The notes below the pieces were generated by a model, which made no database searches, was not told the origin of the DNA, and worked only from the letters and a program-made list of their open reading frames with translations. A DNA stretch of 53,085 nt from Bacteroidota bacterium (GTDB lineage Bacteria; Bacteroidota; Bacteroidia; Bacteroidales; Prolixibacteraceae), in assembly GCA_023412195.1 (NCBI GenBank), contig JAEYNZ010000135.1, positions 1 to 53,085 of the forward strand, read 5' to 3'. The translations under genes and the position numbers were made by a program. The first letter of the stretch is position 1; every line of letters begins with the position of its first letter. Shown piece by piece: positions 46,302-53,085 of the stretch.

Positions 46302-47465
46302 ATGCAGTTTCAGGACAGAACGATTGTACACATGGATTTGGATACTTTCTTTGTTTCGGTGGAAAGGCTTCTGAATTCGGAGCTGAACAACAAGCCGGTG
46401 ATTATCGGGAGCCTTTCCGATCGCGGAGTGGTTGCCAGCTGCAGCTATGAAGCAAGGCAGTTTGGCGTTCACTCGGCCATGCCCATGAAAATGGCACTGA
46501 ACCTTTGTCGCGACGCCACAGTCATCCGGGGTGACATGGATCTGTACACAAAATATTCGGGGATGGTAACCGACATCATTGCCGAAAAGGCGCCCCTTTA
46601 TGAGAAGGCTTCGGTTGACGAGCACTACCTCGATATTACAGGGATGGACCGTTTCTGGGGGGCACAGAAGTGGACACAGGAACTGAGGCAGACAATTATC
46701 AAAGAAACAGGGCTTCCCATTTCATGTGGTCTCTCTGTTAACAAAACGGTTTCAAAGATTGCCACCGGCGAAGCCAAGCCCAATGGCGAGAAACAGGTCG
46801 ACAAAGAGAATGTGAAACCCTTTCTCAACCCGCTTTCCATCCGCAAAATACCTATGATAGGCCCTAAAACCTACCAGCTTTTGCGGTCAATGGGGGTTGC
46901 CAACATAGAAACCCTGAGCGCCATTCCGGTGGAGATGATGGAGAGTGTGCTGGGGAAAAACGGAATTGAAATCTGGAGGCGGGCCAACGGGATTGATTTT
47001 ACGCCGGTGGTCCCCTACTCTGAAGAAAAATCAATCAGTTCGGAAAGAACATTTGAGAATGACACCATAGATGTGATGATGCTCGAACAAATCCTTACAG
47101 GAATGACAGAGAAACTTTGCTTTAAACTGCGCAAAAAAGAGAAGCTGGCATCGGTGGTGACCGTTAAAATACGGTATGCCAACTACGATACCCACACCCT
47201 GCAACAGAAACTTGCCTATACCTCATTCGACCACGTACTGATGGAAACAGCAAGATCGCTTTTCAGGCGGCTCTATCAGCGCAGGATGCTTGTAAGGCTT
47301 ATTGGGATAAAACTTGGCGGACTGGTGCACGGGGCCCAGCAACTGAACCTGTTCGACAACAACGAAAAGCAGGTAAGGCTTTACCTGTCGATGGACAAAA
47401 TCAGGCGCCGTTATGGTGCAGGTGCCATTCAGCGGGCATCGGGAATCCTGTATGAAAAGTTTTAA
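46302..47465 (+). CDS. dinB: DinB-type Y-family DNA polymerase
   Basis: A 387-residue Y-family translesion polymerase. Catalytic acidic residues are D12 (HMDLD), D106 and E107 (SVDEHYLD, His where DinB usually has Ala); the steric gate is F17. The helix-hairpin-helix region (RKIPMIGPKTYQLLRSMGV) and little-finger domain (about 240-345) are present. A beta-clamp-binding motif, QQLNLF, sits at 346-351, followed by about 35 residues. It precedes the DnaE-type polymerase by 23 bases. With the divergent S24 repressor it forms an SOS-type mutagenesis unit. Confidence 0.95.
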   Translation: MQFQDRTIVHMDLDTFFVSVERLLNSELNNKPVIIGSLSDRGVVASCSYEARQFGVHSAMPMKMALNLCRDATVIRGDMDLYTKYSGMVTDIIAEKAPLYEKASVDEHYLDITGMDRFWGAQKWTQELRQTIIKETGLPISCGLSVNKTVSKIATGEAKPNGEKQVDKENVKPFLNPLSIRKIPMIGPKTYQLLRSMGVANIETLSAIPVEMMESVLGKNGIEIWRRANGIDFTPVVPYSEEKSISSERTFENDTIDVMMLEQILTGMTEKLCFKLRKKEKLASVVTVKIRYANYDTHTLQQKLAYTSFDHVLMETARSLFRRLYQRRMLVRLIGIKLGGLVHGAQQLNLFDNNEKQVRLYLSMDKIRRRYGAGAIQRASGILYEKF

Positions 47466-47488
47466 TGCCAGATTAAAAATATTGAACC

Positions 47489-50416
47489 ATGTATCTGAAC
47501 GTACATTCATATTTCAGCCTTCGCTACGGAACGTTAAGCATCGACGAACTGGTGGACCTTTTCCTGCGTAACAGTGCAGAGACCGTGGCCCTGACCGATA
47601 TTAACACCACCATGGGAATTCCTGAGTTTGTAAAAAAAGCTTCAGTTGCAGGAATAAAACCCATTGCCGGTGTTGAGGTGCGTAACGGGGATCAGCAGCT
47701 TTTTACAGGCCTTGCAAAAAACAATGCAGGATTTAAGGAACTCAATGATTATCTTACCTGGCATTACCTGAACAAAAAGGAATTTTCCATTGAAGGATGG
47801 CCCTTCAGCGATGTAATAGTGGTCTATCCTTTCGGCTGTAAAAGCCCCCATGAGCTGAAAGATCATGAGTTCACAGGCATCAGGCCCGGACAGGTAAACA
47901 GGCTGATCACCTCAGAATACCGGCAGTTTCAGGATAAACTGCTCGTGTGGCAGCCTGTAACTTTCCGCGACCAGACGGGATGGTTCCTGCACAAAAGCCT
48001 GCGGGCCATCGGGCACAACACCCTTATCAGCAAACTGCAGCCCGGCCAGGTTGCGGCGCAGGATGAAACAATGGTTCCGGTGATGCAGCTGAAAAAAGTT
48101 TTTGAGTCCTATCCTGGCATCCTGAAAACCACTCAAAAAATACTGGATGAGTGCACCATCGGCTTCGATTTTCCGGCAGTGAAAAACAAAAAGACCTTTA
48201 GCCAGTCGGCCTATGACGACAAGCTGTTGCTGGAGAAGCTGGCCCTGGACGGACTTACATACCGCTACGGCAAAAACAATCCCCAGGCACGGGAGCGGGT
48301 TCTGCATGAATTACAAATCATAAACAAGCTGGGGTTCTCAGCCTATTTTCTCATCGCCGCCGATATTATCCGCTACAGTATGTCGCGGGGATTCTACCAT
48401 GTGGGAAGGGGCAGTGGTGCAAACAGTGTGGTGGCATACTGCCTGAAGATTACTGACGTAGATCCTATCAGGCTGAACCTTTACTTCGAACGGTTCCTGA
48501 ACCCCAAGCGCACCAGTCCGCCTGACTTCGATATAGACTATTCATGGCGCGACCGTGACGAGGTGCAGGATTATATCTTTAAGCGGTATGGCAGGGAACA
48601 TACAGCCTTGCTGGGCGCCACTTCTACCTTCCAGAACCGTTCAATTGTGCGCGAACTGGGAAAGGTATACGGCCTGCCAAAGGAAGAAATAGATTTGCTG
48701 GTAAACGATCCGGGCAATGATTACAACAAAAGTGACATTATTGAACTCATTACCACCCTGAGCAGGCAGATGAACGGATTTCCCAACCTGCGCACCATCC
48801 ATGCCGGGGGTATACTCATCTCAGAAGAGCCTATAACCTGCTACACGGCCCTTGATCTGCCCCCAAAAGGATTTCCCACCACACACTGGGACATGTACAT
48901 TGCAGAGGAGATGGGGTTTGAGAAGCTCGACATCCTGAGCCAGCGGGGCATAGGGCACATAAAGGAGGCTGTGGAAATTGTAAGGGAGAACCGTGATGAG
49001 GAAGTGGATATACACAGGGTAAGCCGCTTCTTTGAAGATGAAAAGGTAAAAGAGCAGCTCATGGCAGGCGAAACCAATGGCTGCTTTTATATTGAAAGCC
49101 CTGCCATGCGGGGCTTGCTCAAAAAGCTCAGGTGCAGCGACTACCTTACCCTGGTGGCTGCCAGTTCTATTATCCGGCCAGGTGTAGCCAAATCAGGCAT
49201 GATGAAGGAGTACATCCGCAGGTTTCATAACCCCAATGATTTTGAATACATCCATCCGGTGATGAAGGAACAGCTGGCTGAAACCTATGGCGTAATGGTT
49301 TACCAGGAAGACGTTATCAAGGTGGCACACCATTTTGCAGGGCTCGACCTGGCTGAGGCAGATGTATTGCGCAGGGCCATGTCGGGGAAGTACAGGTCGG
49401 TAAAAGAGTTTAACCGCATCGAGGAAAAGTATTATGAAAACTGCAAGAGCAAGGGCTACCCCGGGCATATTGCAACAGAAGTATGGCGGCAGATTGAATC
49501 ATTTGCAGGCTACTCCTTTTCAAAGGCGCATTCGGCATCCTATGCAGTGGAAAGCTTCCAGAGCCTTTACCTGAAAGCCCATTACCCGCTGGAGTTCATG
49601 GTAGCCGTGATCAACAATTTCGGAGGCTTTTATTCATCGTGGGTTTACATCAATGAAGCCCGACGCATGGGAGCCACCATTGAAGTTCCCTGCGTGAACA
49701 ACAGCAACAGTTCCACGCGCATTACCGGCACAACCGTGTATCTGGGCTTTGTGCACGTACAGAATCTTGAACAGACTACCATCAACCTGGTGGTGAGTGA
49801 ACGGAACTGTCATGGGGCTTTCCGCTCCCTGGCCGACTTCGTTGAACGGGTACCCGTTACCAAAGAGCAGCTCATATTGCTCATCAGGCTGGGAGCGTTC
49901 CGTTTTACAGGCAAGGCCAAATCGAACCTGTTGTGGGAGGCCCATATGTTGCTAAAGAATCCGGCAAAGGCAGCAACATCATTTGCCCTGTTTCATACAC
50001 CTGCAAAAGATTTTACCCTGCCCGACCTGTCGCGGGAGTTGCTACGTGATGCATACGATGAAATAGAACTGCTGGGGTTCCCGGTAAGCATGAATATTTT
50101 TGACATGCTTCAAACCAGTTTCAGGGGCGAAATACAGGCGAAGGATCTTACACGGAATATAGGCAAGAATGTCAGGATGGCAGGACGGCTGGTTACCATT
50201 AAATATGTGCGTACGGTAAAGAAAGAGATTATGCACTTTGCCGCTTTTCTCGATTCAACGGGTGAATTCTTCGATACGGTTCATTTCCCTGCTACCCTGA
50301 AAGATTATCCTTTCCGGGGCGACGGCATCTATCTTATACTTGGGAAAGTGGTTGAAGAGTTTGGATTTCCTTCGGTTGAAGTCGAAAAAATGGCTAAACT
50401 GCCATATAAGTCATAA
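47489..50416 (+). CDS. Short DnaE-family (DnaE2-like) DNA polymerase III alpha paralogue
   Basis: A 975-residue C-family polymerase, shorter than replicative DnaE (about 1150-1250). The palm aspartates are kept (PDFDIDYS, D346, D348, D350), as are GRGSGANSVVAYCL and the finger/thumb region (VYQEDVIKVA, FNRIEEKY, SFAGYSFSKAHSASYA). The N-terminal PHP domain is present but degenerate: the metal motif HxH reads VHSYF and TDH reads TDI, so PHP exonuclease activity is unlikely. It ends with an OB domain (about 885-975) and has no tau-binding C-terminal domain. Paired with dinB, it resembles the error-prone partner of ImuB-DnaE2 mutasomes. Confidence 0.92.
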   Translation: MYLNVHSYFSLRYGTLSIDELVDLFLRNSAETVALTDINTTMGIPEFVKKASVAGIKPIAGVEVRNGDQQLFTGLAKNNAGFKELNDYLTWHYLNKKEFSIEGWPFSDVIVVYPFGCKSPHELKDHEFTGIRPGQVNRLITSEYRQFQDKLLVWQPVTFRDQTGWFLHKSLRAIGHNTLISKLQPGQVAAQDETMVPVMQLKKVFESYPGILKTTQKILDECTIGFDFPAVKNKKTFSQSAYDDKLLLEKLALDGLTYRYGKNNPQARERVLHELQIINKLGFSAYFLIAADIIRYSMSRGFYHVGRGSGANSVVAYCLKITDVDPIRLNLYFERFLNPKRTSPPDFDIDYSWRDRDEVQDYIFKRYGREHTALLGATSTFQNRSIVRELGKVYGLPKEEIDLLVNDPGNDYNKSDIIELITTLSRQMNGFPNLRTIHAGGILISEEPITCYTALDLPPKGFPTTHWDMYIAEEMGFEKLDILSQRGIGHIKEAVEIVRENRDEEVDIHRVSRFFEDEKVKEQLMAGETNGCFYIESPAMRGLLKKLRCSDYLTLVAASSIIRPGVAKSGMMKEYIRRFHNPNDFEYIHPVMKEQLAETYGVMVYQEDVIKVAHHFAGLDLAEADVLRRAMSGKYRSVKEFNRIEEKYYENCKSKGYPGHIATEVWRQIESFAGYSFSKAHSASYAVESFQSLYLKAHYPLEFMVAVINNFGGFYSSWVYINEARRMGATIEVPCVNNSNSSTRITGTTVYLGFVHVQNLEQTTINLVVSERNCHGAFRSLADFVERVPVTKEQLILLIRLGAFRFTGKAKSNLLWEAHMLLKNPAKAATSFALFHTPAKDFTLPDLSRELLRDAYDEIELLGFPVSMNIFDMLQTSFRGEIQAKDLTRNIGKNVRMAGRLVTIKYVRTVKKEIMHFAAFLDSTGEFFDTVHFPATLKDYPFRGDGIYLILGKVVEEFGFPSVEVEKMAKLPYKS

Positions 50417-50433
50417 CATAGATAAACCACCTT

Positions 50434-51252
50434 TTAAAATAACTTGCCCTGGGTTCCCAATGGGTCTTCCTTTCTCCTGTTGCGGCCCATTCCTTCAAGT
50501 TTAAGGTCTTTTTTAACTTCTGCCTCATATTGAGTGGTGCTCGCATGATCAATAGGTATCAGCAGGTCACGGCCCTTGTTTTTAGGATCCTTTACACGAA
50601 TGGAAACCGGGTCGGCTTTGAAATCATCACCCTGGTAAGGCTTAAGCAGACTAAGTACTTCATTCAGGGGAAGGGTATCATCGAGCCATTTCTTTTCATC
50701 CTGCCTGTCAAGGATAACCGGCGAACGGTGGTGCCCTATTTTGGCAGTAACCTCATTGGCACCTGCAGTGATAATTGAAAATGAATGCACCACTTCGCCT
50801 GTGGTATTATCAGCCCATGTATCCCAGATTCCTGCAAAGGTAAACACTTCCTGACCCTTCTTATGAATATGAAATGGCTTGCTCAACCGTTCCTTCAGGG
50901 GGCCTTCGAAATAGCCATTGGCAATAACCAGGCACCTTCTCGATTTAATGGCAGTACGGAAAGCGGGCTTCTTCACAATGCCCAACTCCCCTGAGTAGCC
51001 GGAATCATTTTCCATGTTATGATCACCTTCTGCCCGGGCATTGATAAGGTACATCTGCTTTTTAGCCCACCCGGGAGTCATCCCAAACTGAAATGCCTGC
51101 AATTCATCGGGTTTATCATTGGTAATTACATAGGCCATATCGCCCGGTGAAACATTAAAATTATCTTTTACAGTAATCACAGAAGGCTGTTTCACTCCGA
51201 ACCTTTTAATAAAAAGCTCAATATCAATTATCTGTACAAATCTTCCACACAT
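50434..51252 (-). CDS. SRAP domain protein (YedK/HMCES-like abasic-site sensor)
   Basis: A 272-residue SRAP protein. Catalytic Cys2 follows the initiator Met (MCGRF), with N71 in INARAE, E116 in GYFEG and H174 in GHHRSPVI, the residues that form and resolve the thiazolidine crosslink to abasic sites in single-stranded DNA. The Lys/Arg-rich tail (about 250-272) could contact DNA. It is convergent with the polymerase gene (17 bases between stops). SRAP genes are commonly found beside SOS and translesion polymerase genes, so it probably protects template gaps during the same response. Confidence 0.95.
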   Translation of the reverse strand: MCGRFVQIIDIELFIKRFGVKQPSVITVKDNFNVSPGDMAYVITNDKPDELQAFQFGMTPGWAKKQMYLINARAEGDHNMENDSGYSGELGIVKKPAFRTAIKSRRCLVIANGYFEGPLKERLSKPFHIHKKGQEVFTFAGIWDTWADNTTGEVVHSFSIITAGANEVTAKIGHHRSPVILDRQDEKKWLDDTLPLNEVLSLLKPYQGDDFKADPVSIRVKDPKNKGRDLLIPIDHASTTQYEAEVKKDLKLEGMGRNRRKEDPLGTQGKLF

Positions 51253-51407
51253 TGCAATTATCCTGAATTATTCCTTAAATTTAAAGCAACGGCAGCATAT
51301 AATAAAATGTTTCTCCCTTGCCTTTTAAATTTGATGATTGTCACCATGAATTACAACCTTTTGTTTATGGAATTGTTTTTAATGTTCAACTATAAATAAA
51401 TTCAAAA

Positions 51408-51953
51408 ATGAAAAACCTGTTTTTACTTTTTAGCATGATCTTAATTACAGCAATGGCCATAGGACAAAACTCTTTCTATGATTTTACTGTAGAAGATATT
51501 GAAGGCAACAAATTTAATTTTTCCAACCTGAAGGGAAAAAAGGTTCTGGTTGTAAATACAGCCTCCAAGTGCGGTTTCACTCCGCAATATGAGCAACTGC
51601 AGAAGTTATATGATACTTATGGTGGGGAAGATTTTGTTATAATTGGATTCCCTGCCAATAATTTCAGTGAGCAGGAGCCTGGCAGCAATGAAGACATTGC
51701 TTCTTTCTGTCAGAGAAACTATGGCGTAACTTTTCCTATGATGTCAAAAATTTCGGTAAAAGGATCTGACATGCACCCGGTTTACCAATGGCTGACTCAA
51801 AAATCAAAAAATGGAGTTTTAGATTCAGAAGTGGGTTGGAACTTTCAGAAATACATGATCGATGAAAAAGGGAAGCTGGTTGATATGGCTGAACCTAAAG
51901 TGAAACCCGATGATGAAAAGATCGTAAGCTGGGTTAAAAAACAATCTACTTAA
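51408..51953 (+). CDS. Secreted glutathione/thioredoxin peroxidase
   Basis: A 181-residue glutathione-peroxidase-family enzyme with a signal peptide (1-20, AIGQ), so probably periplasmic. Peroxidatic C55 (NTASKCGFTPQY), Q89 and W144-N145 (GWNFQKY) form the expected tetrad region. The usual FPCNQF reads FPANNF, so the Cys at that place is absent, but C101 lies 46 residues after C55, the spacing of the resolving Cys in insect and plant thioredoxin-dependent enzymes. It therefore probably uses thioredoxin rather than glutathione. Confidence 0.93.
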   Translation: MKNLFLLFSMILITAMAIGQNSFYDFTVEDIEGNKFNFSNLKGKKVLVVNTASKCGFTPQYEQLQKLYDTYGGEDFVIIGFPANNFSEQEPGSNEDIASFCQRNYGVTFPMMSKISVKGSDMHPVYQWLTQKSKNGVLDSEVGWNFQKYMIDEKGKLVDMAEPKVKPDDEKIVSWVKKQST

Positions 51954-52058
51954 TATGTTTTTTATTGCTTTTTGTTAGCGTGGTAAAAAGTATTTGTTTA
52001 ATTTGAGGATTAAAACCTATAGAAGCAATTATTTTTTTAATCCGTAATATTAATTATC

Positions 52059-52547
52059 ATGAAAGAAAGAAGCATAGAACTGCTTAATGCAGCAGTGGCC
52101 GATGAACTCCAGGCGGTTCACCAGTACATGTATTTTCATTTTCATTGCGATGACCAGGGGTATGATTTGCTGGCAAACCTTTTTAAACGCACTGCCATCC
52201 AGGAAATGGTTCATGTGGAAAAACTTGCTGAGCGCATATTATTTCTCAAGGGAGATGTTGATATGAAGCTTGCCGGTGAAGTAAACCAGGTAAAAGACGT
52301 AAGAGAGATGCTTGAAATGGCAGCCCAAATGGAAGATACCAGTGCCCGTGAATATAATGAATGGGCCAATGAATGCGCCCAGAATGCCGATGCTGTTACA
52401 AAAAAAATATTTGAAGAACTGGTGGCTGAAGAAGAACGGCATTTCAACCAGTTTGATGATGAAATGGAAAATCTTAAAAAATTTGGGGATAACTATCTGG
52501 CCTTACAATCAATTGAAAGAAGCAAAAGTATTGGTGGAGGTGCTTAA
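52059..52547 (+). CDS. Bacterioferritin-like ferritin-family protein
   Basis: A 162-residue four-helix protein. Ferroxidase-type ligands are visible in ADELQAVHQY (Glu about 16), QEMVHVEKLAERI (Glu about 49, His about 52), SAREYNEWA (Glu about 92) and VAEEERHFNQF (Glu/His about 124-127). The phrase LAERILFLKGDVDM is shared with bacterioferritins. It likely stores iron or detoxifies peroxide with iron. It follows the peroxidase gene by about 105 bases, which suggests an oxidative-stress pair, though it may have its own promoter. Confidence 0.9.
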   Translation: MKERSIELLNAAVADELQAVHQYMYFHFHCDDQGYDLLANLFKRTAIQEMVHVEKLAERILFLKGDVDMKLAGEVNQVKDVREMLEMAAQMEDTSAREYNEWANECAQNADAVTKKIFEELVAEEERHFNQFDDEMENLKKFGDNYLALQSIERSKSIGGGA

Positions 52548-52632
52548 AAATTTTGTTGTTCTTTTGAATATTCATATACTTAAAATATATTTCACAGATA
52601 TTTAAACAAAAGAAAAGGCTTGTAAAATTAAA

Positions 52633-52667
52633 GGCTTTCTATCCTTAAGGTTTCAGGATAGAAAGTC
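52633..52667 (+). terminator. Terminator after the bacterioferritin-like gene
   Basis: GGCTTTCTATCC (52633-52644) pairs with GGATAGAAAGTC (52656-52667) with one wobble and an 11-base loop, followed by TTTGTCTTT. The stem is strong but the T-tract is interrupted. Confidence 0.65.
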
Positions 52668-52976
52668 TTTGTCTTTACATGCCTTCACCATCACTGTTGG
52701 AAACTGAACCTCTTTAAAATATTATTCAGGAAAATTTAATAATACAGTTATATTTCTACATGAGAATACATTTCTTAACGTTCACTGCACAGCATTAAAA
52801 TGACAGCACCTTAATAGCCTGTCAAACACATTCAATTCTTTTATTTAATAAGTAAAACAAGCCATTACAGAATAATATGGAATAAAAAGAATAAGGAGAA
52901 AATCCTATAATTATAGGTGCGTTCACAGATGAAAATAAAGCAGGTAATTTTTTTTTCCAAACCTAATAAATCTTAT

Positions 52977-52992
52977 TTGTTATATATAACAA
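52977..52992. promoter_or_regulatory. Perfect 16-base palindrome, candidate operator
   Basis: TTGTTATATATAACAA equals its own reverse complement. It lies 18 bases upstream of a -7-like element and 49 bases upstream of the last ATG. The TTGT..ACAA ends are compatible with a dimeric winged-helix regulator, for example of the CRP/FNR type; no regulator can be named. Confidence 0.45.
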
Positions 52993-53009
52993 CAAACACA
53001 AATATATAC

Positions 53010-53017
53010 TACATTTG
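53010..53017 (+). promoter_or_regulatory. Bacteroidetes-type -7 promoter element
   Basis: TACATTTG matches the Bacteroidetes -7 consensus TAnnTTTG, 23 bases before the ATG at 53041. No TTTG lies at the ideal -33 spacing; the nearest upstream (52976-52979) is about 30 bases away, so the -33 element is unclear. Confidence 0.5.
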
Positions 53018-53040
53018 ATTCGTTTTTCTTAACACAAATA

Positions 53041-53085
53041 ATGAAGGTAAATATCAGAAAATCAGAACAAAACGACTTAAATTTT
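53041..53085 (+). CDS. Truncated gene start, product unknown
   Basis: An ATG at 53041 opens a frame to the window edge (15 codons, MKVNIRKSEQNDLNF). The pattern IRK..xxDL resembles the first strand of GNAT acetyltransferases, but this is too short to assign. The palindrome and -7 element just upstream support a real gene start. Confidence 0.45.
   Translation, partial: MKVNIRKSEQNDLNF

Larger units (their letters stand above)
52548..53040. other. 493-base gap before the last, truncated gene
   Basis: No gene is evident in this AT-rich gap. It holds a terminator hairpin (52633-52667), then about 300 bases with nothing I can identify, then a perfect palindrome (52977-52992) and a promoter -7 element (53010-53017) ahead of the final ATG. 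Confidence 0.7.

Overview
The window looks like a chromosomal segment of a Bacteroidota bacterium, probably order Bacteroidales/Marinilabiliales. This rests on two complete SusC/SusD pairs, many lipoproteins with a short hydrophobic stretch ending in a lipobox Cys, Bacteroidetes-only families (DUF4251, GLPGLI-like, DUF1460-type amidase, SusD-like_2) and weak or absent Shine-Dalgarno sequences. I see no rRNA, tRNA, CRISPR array, insertion sequence or phage gene. The gene at each window edge is cut.

Layout. (1) 1-4050: a sodium-pumping decarboxylase operon (carboxyltransferase, OadG-like gamma, biotin carrier, OadB-like beta) in which the beta subunit carries an extra secreted N-terminal domain; it ends in a bidirectional terminator. 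(2) 4.1-8.5 kb, minus strand: a beta-helix carbohydrate-active protein followed by a GH2 beta-galactosidase-type lipoprotein. (3) 8.6-18.8 kb: mainly housekeeping: DUF4251, tsaD-sfsA, a TamB-like giant whose start looks frameshifted, an SDR, a two-domain VOC protein and an Omp85-type barrel. (4) 19-40.3 kb: a glycan-utilisation region. Two tandem paralogous cassettes, each ROK regulator-SusC-SusD, lie head to tail on the minus strand. They are flanked by a PNGase F-like glycoamidase, a GH5 enzyme, a GH109-type alpha-N-acetylgalactosaminidase, a sialate O-acetylesterase and a DUF1460 amidase. Both ROK genes have the same near-palindromic 29-base block exactly 53 bases upstream, the best candidate for an undescribed control circuit here. 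(5) 40.3-45.2 kb: a PQQ/cytochrome c dehydrogenase, a Tat-exported xylose-isomerase-like TIM barrel and a Tat-exported Gfo/Idh/MocA oxidoreductase, suggesting periplasmic oxidative sugar processing. (6) 45.3-51.3 kb: a probable damage-inducible mutagenesis cassette: LexA-like S24 repressor, DinB polymerase with a clamp-binding motif, a short DnaE-type polymerase with a degenerate PHP domain, and an SRAP (YedK/HMCES) protein. (7) 51.4 kb to the end: glutathione peroxidase, a bacterioferritin-like protein and the start of a truncated gene behind a perfect 16-base palindrome.

The glycan genes fit a model in which N-glycans or other amino-sugar-containing glycoprotein glycans are released outside the cell (PNGase F-like), trimmed and de-acetylated (GH109, GH2, SASA), imported by the SusCD pairs and sensed by ROK repressors. 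Substrates are inferred from family membership. All calls come from reading the sequence by eye; no database search or structure prediction was run.
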